Below, piece after piece: positions 45,266-55,849 of a stretch of DNA of 64,000 bases (position 1 is the stretch's first letter; each line of letters begins with the position of its first letter). The stretch comes from Ascaphus truei. Taxonomy: Eukaryota; Chordata; Amphibia; Anura; Ascaphidae. The stretch lies in the NCBI GenBank assembly GCA_036426205.1, contig CM071570.1, positions 71,936,728 to 72,000,727 on the forward strand, in the 5' to 3' direction. Under the pieces are notes generated by a model that was not told the DNA's origin, searched no databases, and worked only from the letters and a program-made list of their open reading frames with translations. The translations under genes and the position numbers were made by a program.

Positions 45266-46844
45266 GTGATTAATCTTTCAGGGATGGAACTTTCAGTAGA
45301 TCAACTATCTTTATTAATTAGAGGTTTGGGTTTTGCCCCTGTTCAAAATTTTCAACTGTTTCAAACAGTGATTGATTTACAAAAATGTACACGTAAATTG
45401 TCCTTGAAAAAGTTTTTTTCATTCAAAAGCCAGGGTCAAGGGTCTATTTCTCACACTATAAACCCCACTGAGGAGGTTCCACAGTCAGACATTATGACTT
45501 GCCTTAATTTTCGGGAACATTGTATGTTATCTGAAATGAATGATCTTTTACAGCAACAGGGGGAGCCGCTTAACACCTTCTCCCAACCCTTTTTTGGCCA
45601 CCAGGACTCTGGCCTAAGAAACAAATCGATTTTCTGCCCTAATGCCAACAGAGGACCTTTAATAACCACCTTCGAGAGACTGGTGGAACGGGACTTACGT
45701 TTGCTAAATAATGGATTTTCTTTTTCCAATGTTATGTCTAACAATCTTACCATTTCAGAGGTTCAACAACTGGAAGTATTGAAAAAAGATCATAATATTG
45801 TTCTTAAAAGTGCCGATAAAGGCGGTGCCTTAGTGATCTTGTCAACAGATCAGTATAAAAGAGAAGCCCTTAGACAACTTCTAGATTCCTCTATTTACCA
45901 ACGTTTGTTATGTGACCTTACCAATAACTATTTGTACCAGCTTACAGAATTTATAGGTTTGGGCAAAATATGTTTTTAGTTCTAGAGAATGTGAGTTCCT
46001 GAGCTGTCCACATACCGTGATTCTGGTGTTTCACCATCTCCCAAAGATCCATAAATCGCTGGTCGACCCTCCTGGTCGACCCATAGTGGCGAGTATTGGA
46101 TCTTTGGGAGATGGGTTATCGCGGTATGTGACCAGCTTTTTACCACCATTGGTCTTTCAATTACCATCTTTTATTAAGGATACTTCAGATCTCATTGATT
46201 CACTTCAAGGTTTTCAGTGGAAAAGGCAATATAGATGGGTCACATTAGATATGACCTCACTGTATTCCATAATTGCACATGAGCACAGTGTTACAGCTAT
46301 TCGTCACTTTCTTGATCTCACTCACTTACCAATCACGTTATGTACTTTTTTACTTGAATCTATCACATTTTTATTAACACACAATTATTTTCTTTTTGAT
46401 TCACATTTTTATTTACAAAAATCAGGCACTGCTATGGGCACGTCATTCGCACCGTCATATGCTAATTTGTTTATGGGTTTATGGGAGGCACAGCACATTT
46501 ATCACGACACTAATATTTATCGTAGTCATATTATTTTTTATAGAAGGTTTATTGATGATATTTTGATGTGGGATGGGGATGTCGATTCACTTTTCACTTT
46601 TATTAATACTTTAAATATTAATAATCTTAATTTAAATTTCACGTATAAACACCATATGCACCACATTGATTATTTAGATATTACCTTGTTCATTGATAAT
46701 GACAAACTAATTCAAACAGATATTTACAGAAAAGACCATTCCAGGAACTCACTTCTATATGCGGATGGCTGTCATCCTAGGTCTTTAGTTAAGAGTATAC
46801 CTAGGGCACAGTTTATCCGTCTAAAAAGGTTATGTTCCAATAAT
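45266..46844 (+). pseudogene. PLE-C reverse transcriptase (one frameshift)
   Basis: Frame 45266-45979: LLIRGLGFAPVQNFQLFQTV, then IVLKSADKGGALVILSTDQY. After a frameshift near 45980 the second frame reads HHLPKIHKSLVDPPGRPIVA, WVTLDMTSLYSIIAHEHS (catalytic Asp), KSGTAMGTSFAPSYANLFMG and FIDDILMWDG (catalytic Asp pair; FIDD rather than YIDD), then KSIPRAQFIRLKRLCSNNQ, where the hAT element begins. It is the best preserved RT in the window. Confidence 0.93.
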
Positions 46845-47000
46845 CAGTGTTCGACAAACCTATACATTTGCTCGCCCCGGGCGAGTGGATTTAACCCCCG
46901 GGCGAGTAAATATTGGCCCAAGCAGCACACGTTTGGTACTAGGTGGCGAGTAGATTTTTTTGTGTGGCGAGTAGATTTTTTGGTGATTTGTCAACCACTG
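46845..47000. mobile_element. 156-bp hAT MITE with perfect 8-bp target duplication, in PLE-C
   Basis: Ends CAGTGTTCGACAAA and, inverted, CAGTGGTTGACAAA. CCAATAAT flanks it exactly (46837-46844 and 47001-47008). It splits the PLE-C ORF. Related copies: 61766-61921, 52290-52358 and 53860-53965. Confidence 0.92.
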
Positions 47001-47008
47001 CCAATAAT

Positions 47009-47851
47009 GATATATTTCTTGCACAATCACGCAACATGGCGGACAGATTTTTGGTTAGAGGTTACAATCAAAGCGACATCCAGGCAGCATTTGATCATGC
47101 AGACTCTCTAAATAGAAATGAGTTGATTACAAAGAAACCGTACAATCATAAAAAGAAATCACAAATTTATTCAAATACTGATCTTTCTTGCCCTCTATTT
47201 ATATCTACATATAATAGGCAATCGCAATCCATTTGTGAAATATTCCTTAAACATTGGAAGATTCTCACATTAGACAAAGATATTGCCCCTATTATACAAG
47301 GAGGTCCTAGATTTGTATACAAAAAAGCCAATACATTGGCATCTCATCTTTCACCCAGTTTATTTAATTCTATTCCTCGAGATTCCCAAGTGAGGGGTAT
47401 CCCAAAAGGTTTCTTTCCATGTGGAAGATGTTCTATATGCAAATACGCTAACACCACTAAAACTATTTTGGTTAAAAACAAAAAGGTTCGTATAAACACA
47501 TTTATGAATTGCTATACTAGCTATGTTATTTACCACTTACAATGTGGTTGTAAAAAATCTTATATTGGTCGTACTATTAGATCACTTCGACTTAGAATAC
47601 AAGAACATGAGAGACTAATTATAAAAAAAGATTTGACACATCCAGTATCACGTCATTTCACCCAATGCCCTCTAGGGGGCATAGCCAACTTCTCTTTTCA
47701 TGGTATAGAACATGTACCAGTCCACCCCAGAGGTGGTGACAGACAGAATAAATTAAATATGAGAGAGATGTATTGGATGTACACCATGAATACTTTACAG
47801 CCCACAGGGATCAACATCGAATGGGAGCTTAAACATTTTCTTACTACTTAA
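47009..47851 (+). pseudogene. PLE-C linker and GIY-YIG endonuclease
   Basis: Continues the ORF after the hAT insertion: linker with IFLKHWKILTLDKDIAPIIQ, the Cys motif FFPCGRCSICKYANTTKT, then the nuclease VIYHLQCGCKKSYIGRTIRS and LRIQEHERLI, with the YIG and Arg residues of the family. The domain ends LQPTGINIEWELKHFLTT. Open from 46943 to the stop, so the nuclease part itself is intact, though cut off from the RT by the insertion and frameshift. Confidence 0.9.
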
Positions 47852-48369
47852 ATTGTTCATGGTATGCATATCCTTTACATCTCTCTCTTAGTAACCAATA
47901 TTGGGGCTAGTATATTAACCTCCTACATCATTGTTGTTTTCCTGTCAATTCCGTGATTCATCCATATTTATATATATATTTTTATGATTATTATAGGATA
48001 GAGCTTTTATTGTTCTATATATTTCTACTATATGTTTGTTCTTTTTTATTTTGCCACTTTACTACTGGTTTTTTTAATCACATGATATAATGTTATTTTT
48101 ATCATTTTCTTGTGTTTTTAATATTATATTTCTTGTTCTCCTTTATTTCATATGCATTATTTCACCATATTGTTTTGTATTTTTCTGGGCCATGGGTGGT
48201 TTCTGTTATCTGGCGCCTCGGTTATTCATATAAGAGTTCTTATAACTGATTGCTCTTTCCTCTCAAGCCTGTGTATATAACAGATGGGCTTGTGATGACG
48301 CATTAATTATGCATAGCCAATAACCTTTGAGGCGCCACTATATAGTAATCACTCTGCGCTCCTACCAGT

Positions 48370-48415
48370 CACTCTTTGACAAAGTCCTTATCACAGGACG
48401 AAACGCATCAGAGTG
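48370..48415 (+). ncRNA. hammerhead-like motif of PLE-C, U3/A8 variant
   Basis: CACUCU (48370-48375), core UUGACAA, extra A, stem II GUCC...GGAC, GAAA (48400-48403), CGCAUC, AGAGUG. Stem I is a perfect 6 bp. Core positions 3 and 8 are U and A. The usual ACGCGU palindrome is ACGCAU, which looks like CpG decay. Confidence 0.55.
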
Positions 48416-48548
48416 TTATTGTGGCATCCTGTAATGTCTAGTGCACATTAAAAGTTCTTTCTTTTATTTATTGTTTGCGCTTCATCCTTACCCTACGGAC
48501 GGCTGTGAACCGCCATACCTACCTTTTTTCTGTCTGACCACAAGGGAG

Positions 48549-48829
48549 GTCCGCTTTTGAGTGTTGGAACATAAACGTAATATCAAAAATGCAAAACGAG
48601 ACCTTGACTCTTAAAAAAAAATCACAGCAGTAGCCCGCCATTTCTTACACCAACATGGGTCTGACTGCTCTGTCCTTACTGCATTCACTTTCGATCGGGT
48701 CTCTCTGGGCATCCGGGGTGGTGACCTTGAGAGGGCCCTTTTGAGACGTGAGTGCAGGTGGATCGTGCAGCTGGGTACAATGATACCCCAAGGTCTCAAT
48801 GACTACCTTGGTTTTTCTATGTTCCTTTG
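48549..48829 (+). pseudogene. PLE-B GIY-YIG domain, 3' part after the nested insertion
   Basis: Continues PLE-B after the second target-duplication copy. One frame reads VLEHKRNIKNAKRDLD and a later one RGGDLERALLRRECRWIVQL and GLNDYLGFSMFL before TGA. The same layout (RGGD...W..., then ...GLN... near the end) closes PLE-A and PLE-C. Confidence 0.8.
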
Positions 48830-48959
48830 ATATTTTATTATAGAATTATTTCCCTTTGTTTTTGTATTTTAATATATGGTTCACCAACACCTTTTTCGCC
48901 TTCTCTGTTTTTGTTTATTTATATTTTTAATAGAACATATCATCTACATTTCCATATTC

Positions 48960-50190
48960 AAGCCCTGTGAGACTGCAGTTAAGATGTTATAACGAAGCAG
49001 CTTTATTAAGAAAACCTTCATCAATGCCATTCATCAGCAGTACTGAACTTCAGTGAAAATCCCAAGACAATTCCTTTGAAGATGAGGCCATCATCTCCTG
49101 GTCAGAAAGCGTATCGCACAGCAGATGCTAATGCCAATTATTGACTATGGAGACATAGTATATGGCTCGGCTCCTCAAACCCACCTTAGCAAACTTGACA
49201 CCCTCTACAATTCAATTTGTCGTTTTGTTCTCCAATGCAACTACAACACACATCACTGCGAAATGCTCAAAGAACTAGATTGGTCAACACTAGAGTCTAG
49301 GCGCAAAGTTCACCTTTCCTGTCTTGCCTTTAAATTCTTCATGGGCAAGCTACCCAGCTACCTGAACAAGCTCCTCACCCCTACCACTTGCAGCACTTAT
49401 CACCTGAGATCAGACTCCAAAAGACTATTCATGGTCCCAAGGCTCAACAAAGTATCCGGACGTTCCTCCTTCTCCTTCCGTGCACCCCAAAACTGGAACA
49501 ACCTACCAGAGACTCTCACATCCACCACCAGTTTAAGATCTTTCAAATCTAAGGCTGTCTCACACTTTAATCTGGTCTGTAACTGTTTCATACTGCACCG
49601 ACACACTTTATTCGAGCAAATACCCGGTATGTACCTGGCAGATACCTGGAATGCGCCGCTCCTCACCTCTGACAAGCCCCGTTGCATTTGCCTTCCCAGC
49701 CTGGGTTCATGCCTGGCTGATGGGCGGCTGATCTGTTAAATGATAATGATTAGGATTTAATAGGCTGCAATGCTTCGCGTGTCTACCAGATGGCATAAAT
49801 TCATGAATTGTAATGCAGTATATATATATGTACTGTGCAGTATTGCAGCCAACGGGAATAAAATGCTTCAATCCCTGCCGGAAAATAACTCAATGCACTC
49901 GGGCAGAAAACAGTCACAAACCTCAATACACCCGGGTATACCCGAATTCGTGGGACTAGCCGAGCTCGAATAAAGTGTGTCGCCAGTGTACACCCATAAT
50001 ATATATTTTCTTTAACTGTGCACGCAATGTCTTGTATATAATGTATACCCTGTTCATTTATGTAACTGTACTTGTAACCATGTATTATTTGTTTTACTCT
50101 GAGCCCAGGACATACTTGAAAACGAGAGGTAACTCTCAATGTATTACTTCCTGGTAAAATATTTTATAAATAAATAAATAAATAAACAAA
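48960..50190 (+). mobile_element. CR1/L2-like LINE inserted in PLE-B, with its own MITE insertion
   Basis: Frame from 49125 encodes the C-terminal part of a non-LTR reverse transcriptase ORF: IIDYGDIVYGSAPQTHLSKL, LEFKFF-like LAFKFFMGKLPSYLNKLL, FSFRAPQNWNNLPETLTSTT. It is followed by the family's 3' block (AGGACATACTTGAAAACGAG) and an AAATAAATAAAT tail ending near 50190. 49593-49988 is a MITE, so ORF residues after about 156 are not LINE-coded. Confidence 0.8.
49593..49988. mobile_element. TA-target MITE inside the LINE
   Basis: Inverted ends share CGACACACTTTATTCGAGC. TA flanks both sides (49591-49592, 49989-49990). The related LINE copy on the minus strand near 58020 lacks the insert and runs straight across this point, which confirms both ends. 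Same family as 35996-36345. Confidence 0.9.
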
Positions 50191-50423
50191 TCATGTTTAA
50201 ATTTACGAATGAACATTTCAGCCTTTTTGAGAAATTTGGAGCAGACAACGAATATGGGAATTAATGTTTCAACTCCTTATGGGATCTAATTAGAATTATG
50301 TGCATATAGCCTATATTTGTCATCTCTGTTGGTAAGTCTCCATCTCTACCCTATAATGTCGGGCTGTTGTGGTAATGATATGGAGCAGCGTCAGTGTAGA
50401 ATGAAAACTCCACTTTGAATGGA

Positions 50424-51303
50424 TTAAGTAATCAGCTTTGCGATCACCAGGATAACACAACGTCATGACGCACATGACGTGGTGACGTCAGCGGCATCTC
50501 TTCAACTCAGCCAGGAACACTGACAACAGTCAGCTGAGACCCTGCAAAGCTCACAACGTCGTGACGTCATTGGAATTTCGCCAATACTATTAAGGGAACC
50601 ACTGACTTTAATTAGCTGTAAGTTTTTGGAGAGAATTCTGGACCTCAGTCTCCTCTATAAATGGTAAGCTCATTTCTTTGCAACTCCACTCCCAGAAGAT
50701 GACCGTTTGTCGAAACACGTTGGAGTGGGAGTGTTTGGCGGGGGACCTCTCTCTTCTCACCTCTAAGGCACTTTGCATTGTGCTTCAATTGACAATTTTT
50801 TGGTGATGTATTATGGACTGTGCCTGATCATGATGTATGCCTATTACTCAGACTGATCTTCATTGTGCTTTACATTTCAAGCCTGCCACAGTAATTCATG
50901 GATTTCCAAGTTAGACTTTTCATGCTTTTAGCCTTGAACTACTAGTCTCCAGAACTGTTCTAGTGTGTTTACTGTGTGCTTGTAGCTGTATGTTAACTTG
51001 GCATTGTATTTTGTCATCTGCATTGGCTATGTGTATAGTTGTTACTTTCTATCCACTGGGTAGTTAACTCATACTACATCTTTTTGTTACATTATCAGCT
51101 ACTAATTTGTGCTTCATCATGGTCATATTAGTGACGTGGTAAAATCAATCTTCACCATGCCGTCTCCCTGGTGATCAGAGGTGTTTGTTTTGGAGTACAC
51201 CCTCCGTTTTAACATTTCTCCCCTTTTTTTATATGTTACATTACTAAATTGTTTAAACTTTTCTGGTATACCTGTGTGCTCTCGTTTGGATACTTTTGTG
51301 TGG
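50424..51303 (+). repeat. PLE-B right terminal repeat
   Basis: Inverted partner of 41357-42245. Carries the hammerhead-like motif at 50685-50731: CACTCC stem I, core CAGAAGA, stem II GAC/GUC, GAAA, CACGUU, GGAGUG. Position 4 is A rather than U, so activity is doubtful. Confidence 0.88.
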
Positions 51304-51418
51304 CTTTCATATTTATAATTATCCTTTGAGCACCGCTGTCGACTGATATAATAATAGTTACTTGACAGCTTTGGGTAGCCTTCTATATAGGCGTGCATGC
51401 GGTATTCTGTGTGTCTGT

Positions 51419-51422
<4 letters not shown>

Positions 51423-51464
<42 letters not shown>
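51423..51464. repeat. AT microsatellite
   Basis: About 21 AT units. Confidence 0.95.
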
Positions 51465-51466
<2 letters not shown>

Positions 51467-51631
51467 ATAATACTGAGTTAAGTTATGGTGAGTAAAAAAA
51501 GTGACAAAAACCCTCCACAGGAAAGCAAATATGCAAATATAGCTGTATGCTCATCTGCATGTCTTAGGCAGGTCTGCAACCCCGCCTTTCCCCATTATCA
51601 CCCAGCATACAGCACTTCCACTGCAGCAAGG

Positions 51632-51679
51632 ATACATGCTCCGGTCCCATTGCGTACGTTAATGTGGGGTATGCCTGTA
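51632..51679. mobile_element. right-end fragment of the 15184-15517 MITE family
   Basis: 48 bp identical to 15470-15517, ending GTGGGGTATGCCTG. The rest of the element is absent. Confidence 0.7.
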
Positions 51680-51839
51680 CACACGAATGGCAGGCTAGCA
51701 GCAATAATTAGCACAGACACTGAACAGTATATATAACAAGATAAGAAATGTCACTGGAAACTAAACTATGCAGCAAAAGAATAAGTATCAACATATAACC
51801 CTAAGATGAATGGGGTGATACAAATAAGATATATATCAG

Positions 51840-52355
51840 TCAGGGACCGCGCCGGGTGATGGGAGCGGGGGATGCCCCCTCATGCCCTGCTTCCCCCCCC
51901 CCCCCCCCCGCTTTCCCAAGGTCCAGCATCAGGGAGCATGTCAGGTGATTGGAGCGGGGGATGCACCCTCATGTCCCCGCTTCCCCCCGGTCCCGCGTCA
52001 GGGAGCGTGCCGGGTGATGGGAACGGGGATGCCCGCCTCATTGTGGGCATGGGAGAATGTGTGTGTGTATATATGTGGGAGTGTGTGTATATGCGTGTGT
52101 GTGTTTATATATGGGAGAATGTGTATATGGGAGTATACTCTCTCTCTCTCTCTCTCTCACATTTACAAACTTACACACACGTAACAAGGACTAATTGTAG
52201 TAAAATGTAATAAATACATTTGTCAAAAACGAATGTTGTTCTGACTAGGAATTTATTAAATGTATTTTATTTATATATTTTATTTTAAAGCGGGGTTGGG
52301 GGCGAGTAGATTTTTTTTGGTTGAGCGAGTAGATTTTTGGGTGATTTGTCGAACA

Positions 52356-52358
<3 letters not shown>
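51840..52358. mobile_element. diverged hAT-family element with GC-rich and TG-rich interior
   Basis: The right part (52290-52358) has GGCGAGTAGATTTTT units and the TTTGTCGAACAC end of the CAGTGTTCGACAAA family. 52187-52300 is closely matched by 53746-53870, so both are copies of a longer relative. The left boundary is unclear. Confidence 0.5.
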
Positions 52359-52389
<31 letters not shown>

Positions 52390-52394
<5 letters not shown>

Positions 52395-53435
52395 CATGTA
52401 GAGGTATCAGTACCGTGTTAGCCGAGCTTCAATAATCAAAAAATAAATAGATGATACCGTTCTGTGGCTAACGAAATGTTATTTGTGCGAGCTTTCGAGA
52501 TACACTGATCACTTCTTCCGGCGATGTTACAATGAATGAAGCAAGCAAAAGGTATACTTAAAAACAGTGTCTCTTGGAATGTTATCTGTGCTAGTCCTTC
52601 TCCCGGTGTGGATGTGTTTTATGGCTAGAAGTGTCAAAAGGTTCCTGAAAGCAAGTGATGTAAGAGTGTGTGTGTGTATCTGTGTGAATATAAATGAATG
52701 GAGAGCCCACAGTATATACAGTGCTTTACAAAAGGTGTGTGTGGAGTGGGAGTGGATATAAATGGTGTGGGTAGGTGTGGAAATGTGAGAGATTGTAGCA
52801 CAACTAAAGGTGTGTGTGGATACTATGTGGTCCCTATTGGTGTACAGGGATGGAATAACAAGGAGTATTAGTATGTGTAAGAGACAGCTGTGTGTGCATA
52901 CATATAGCACAGTATGTACAGACATGGCCTTTAGCACTCATGGGAAGAGAGTCCACTTGTGTCAGTAATGACTCATAACATTTCGATCTCTGTTTAGGCC
53001 ACCGCTAAGTGTCCCGAACAGTTGCATAAATTTGTATTCATGCAACCATCTCTCTTTAGTGTTTTAAGATTACCTTTGAGTATGGCAACGCTCAGATCGT
53101 TCATCTTATGGCCAGAGTCAGAGAAATGTTCGCCGACAGGACTGTCTCTTGTTCCGCGTGTGATGCTGTGGCGATGCAGGTTCATTCTCTTGTTTAGCCC
53201 CTGCCCTGTCTCACCTATGTAGTAGCAGCCGCCTGGGCATTTCATGTACATGATGAGGTACACGACATTGCTGGAGGAACAGGTGAACCTTCCTCTGATT
53301 TTGTATTCCCGATTCCTGTGTGGTATTTGTATTGTGCCCGCTGTGTAGAGCATTGCGCAGGTTTTGCATCTTGGGTCCTGGCATGATTTCGTCCCGCATT
53401 CAGTTGTACTGCTGAATACTAGTATTATTATTATT
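52390..53435 (-). mobile_element. Penelope-like element PLE-D, 3' half
   Basis: Minus strand: a GIY-YIG-coding end (53435-52994) followed by 3' sequence with GGAAGAAGTGATCAGTG, CTCGAAAGCTCGCAC and ACATTTCGTTAGCCAC (52530-52450), a 3' end typical of another vertebrate Penelope lineage. It ends at an AT microsatellite near 52388. The RT is missing. Confidence 0.82.
52960..53435 (-). pseudogene. PLE-D GIY-YIG endonuclease
   Basis: Reads [20 protein letters not shown], then RGRFTCSSSNVVYLIMYMKC, PGGCYYIGETGQGLNKRMNL and HRHSITRGTRDSPVGEHFSD: a GIY-YIG domain with YYIGETGQ and the helix Arg, preceded by a Cys motif. Near 53060 a single-base shift moves the end to another frame (WLHEYKFMQLFGTLSGGLNR). 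Upstream the frame runs into GT/GA microsatellite. Confidence 0.9.
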
Positions 53436-53438
53436 ACT

Positions 53439-53439
53439 A

Positions 53440-53470
<31 letters not shown>

Positions 53471-53492
53471 GTGTGTGTGTGTGTGTGTGTGT

Positions 53493-53555
<63 letters not shown>

Positions 53556-53640
53556 ATGCATGGGAGAGTGTGTGTGTGCATGCATGGGAGAGAGTGTGTG
53601 TGCATGCATGGGAGAGTGTGTGTGTGTGTGTGCATGGGTG
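53439..53640. repeat. GA and TG microsatellite with CATGCATGGGAGAG minisatellite
   Basis: GA run (53439-53469), TG run (53470-53554), then four units of TGTG..GCATG(CA)TGGGAGAG. Confidence 0.95.
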
Positions 53641-53649
53641 GAAGTGTGT

Positions 53650-53966
53650 GTGGGTAGGATACCAGAAGTGTCACATCACCCCACCCCCCAATCACCCCGC
53701 CACCCCACCCCCCAATGGTCACCCCACCCAGTCACCCCATCACACACGTAACAAGGACTAATTGTAGTATAATGTAATACAATAAATACATTTATGTCAA
53801 AAACGAATGTTCTGACTAGGAATTTATTAAATGTATTTTATTTATTTATTTTATTTTAAAGCGGTGTTGGGGGCGGGACTAGGGGCGGAGTTGGGGGCGG
53901 GACTAGGTGGCGAGTATATTTTTTGGTTGGGCGAGTAGATTTTTGGGTGATTTGTCGAACACTGTA
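53650..53966. mobile_element. hAT-family element, right end intact
   Basis: Shares 53746-53870 with 52187-52300 and ends GGCGAGTAGATTTTTGGGTG then TTTGTCGAACACTG. The left end is not identified; CCACCCCC repeats lie inside. Confidence 0.5.
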
Positions 53967-54439
53967 TATATATATCATACATTACAATATCACACAATAA
54001 ATAAAGATACAAAATAAAAAATACAAATTGCAACCAATATCGTAATAATGGCTATTTATGAATTGTTATATCTAACTATACTATTCTAAAACATTATAAA
54101 TAAATTATTGATATCAATAGATTGCTTTTTAGTGACCATACAAGTGCAAACACAATGATAATAATAAATGTCATAAATCTCACAAATATAAATTTATCTA
54201 AATAAATACATATTTAAGCTTGAAATAATTGTCATATAATGTTCATGTTGTACATGATACATATGATGGTAAATGGAGGAGATGAATCTATATACTTTAG
54301 ACCATTTGAAACTAAATGGTGAAAAATCCTCAAAGAGAGCTAAATAAGGTTAGTCCCTTAAAAATTCTAAACTCTATAAATTTGTACCAATCACCTATAG
54401 ATTAGATCAAAAAAATTTTTAGCCAGTCATTTCAATTGG

Positions 54440-54870
54440 AATTCATCCCCTGATGAAATCCGCTGAGACGGATGAAACGCGTAGGGTCACGTGGTACAGG
54501 AACTACGGTGGTCGAGCAGCCCAGATGCCAGAGTCAAGACGTCAGTGCAGGAGTTCCCTGCTCTGTGACTGGTGATATTTCGAGTGCAGCCGTGCAGACC
54601 AGGAATCCCATCCGGGTGACGGAGAGAGGTTCTAACAGTGAAACCGGCAAACAGCAAAGCAGATTCACAGAAGCAGCAATCGTATGCAGACGGAGAACAA
54701 CTGTGGAATTTGGACGTCGGTCTGGTGCATGGGCTGGTCCCACAAAATGCTCATTTTTTATTGACAAAGTGTGAGTTGGCAATCGTTTGTTCATGGCAAA
54801 TTAAAACCTTTTTTATCTGATTTTACACATGGATCGGGCGCTTTTTCTCTTTCTTTTTTTCTGATATATA
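54440..54870 (+). mobile_element. PLE terminal-repeat-like sequence with a canonical hammerhead-like core
   Basis: Contains the 54447-54486 motif followed by GC-richer sequence, ending TTTTTCTCTTTCTTTTTTTC before an AT microsatellite. AT-rich sequence to the left (53966-54440) may be element 3'UTR. Confidence 0.55.
54447..54486 (+). ncRNA. hammerhead-ribozyme-like motif with canonical CUGAUGA core
   Basis: CCC (54447-54449), CUGAUGA (54450-54456), extra A, stem II AUCCG-CUGAGA-CGGAU, GAAA (54474-54477), CGCGUA, GGG. Conserved core residues are all present. Stem III would be only ACGCGU, which is self-complementary and could form dimers; stem I is only 3 bp. Predicted cleavage is after the A at 54483. 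Confidence 0.65.
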
Positions 54871-54884
54871 TATATTTATATACA

Positions 54885-54916
<32 letters not shown>

Positions 54917-54917
54917 G

Positions 54918-55707
54918 TGACAAACGCCCCTCTTTTGTAGCGCCGACGTCTGTCTGGGATCTTCCCGACACAGTCTTCTAGGGTTAATTATACAAAAAAC
55001 AGGATCATACTAAGTATTACGTTGCTTAACTCAGGCTTCTGCCTGCTTTATTTTCATCCCAGTAAGGGACTGCAGCTTTAACATGTGTAGGCAGGAGGCA
55101 CTCAACTATTAACCTTCAGCGGTTTACTCATATCAGTGTTATAGTATTTCCCACACTGTTACTTCAAGAAACAAAAACGAAATCATATAAACAAAATCCT
55201 ATTCCATTCAGGGATCTAACTACACAGTAGAATCAGGCTCTCTAACTGCTGCTGGGCCAACTAACCTGGTTCCCCAGCTTAAAACAATGCCCTCTCATTT
55301 TGGGTCACTAGATACAGCATACAGTCTTTTAGATACAGCAATAAACATTTGTTTGTCTTATCTGTTCGTGGTGGGAACTCGGTACCAAGTGTCCAGGCAA
55401 ATCCTCTGGTACTGTGATACTTGAAGGGGGCGTCCTCCCCGAACTGGATGCAGGGGAGCAGCGAAACCCCAAGTCTCCAGGCTCTAAGAAGAGAGACTGA
55501 AATGCAACCCTCTCTGCTCTAAATACCTGTGCTAGTGATTAGGAAAGCAGGTGAGGGAGAACTAGACACATTGTAAACTGGTCTGGACTTTCCATCCACC
55601 AGCCTGAGTAAATGTGAAGCTGTGGAATGGATCATTTTGCACTATTCCTGCACTTTCTGACCTAAAATGGGGCAGAAAGCTGCCTAACATGTTTGGACTA
55701 TGTCACA
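54918..55707 (-). mobile_element. probable solo LTR
   Basis: On the minus strand begins TGTGACATAGTCC and ends GGGCGTTTGTCA (TG...CA), 790 bp, with AATAAA at 55053-55048. It lies within TA-rich sequence, so the target duplication cannot be told. No internal region is adjacent. Confidence 0.5.
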
Positions 55708-55849
55708 ATATATATATTCCAATGCACAGCCAGCACACTATTTGCAAGTAAATACAATTTGGTGCTTATTCCATAAAGCAATAATAGACCATACGATACC
55801 AGTTGAACACGACATTAAGAGACAGCACGCATGTAAGTAGATCATAAGT

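Larger units (their letters stand above)
43729..48534 (+). mobile_element. Penelope-like element PLE-C nested in PLE-B, 14-bp target duplication
   Basis: TGACCACAAGGGAG occurs at 43715-43728 and 48535-48548. The 4.8-kb insert holds a 5' foldback, a degenerate N-terminal region (44276-45260), RT and GIY-YIG frames (45266-47851) and a hammerhead-like motif near the 3' end (48370-48415). It also carries a hAT MITE. Confidence 0.92.
41357..51303 (+). mobile_element. Penelope-like element PLE-B with inverted terminal copies and nested insertions
   Basis: An 890-bp segment (41357-42245) is repeated in reverse complement at 50424-51303, at roughly 90 percent identity by eye. Between them lie a plus-strand Penelope RT (42259-43700), the start of a GIY-YIG domain, a nested PLE (43729-48534), the rest of the GIY-YIG domain (48549-48829), a LINE insertion and 3' sequence. 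Inverted long terminal repeats are one of the known arrangements in Penelope elements. Confidence 0.85.

Noticed and set aside
53364..53761. Cys/Val-rich plus-strand frames
   Set aside because: Translation of a TG microsatellite.
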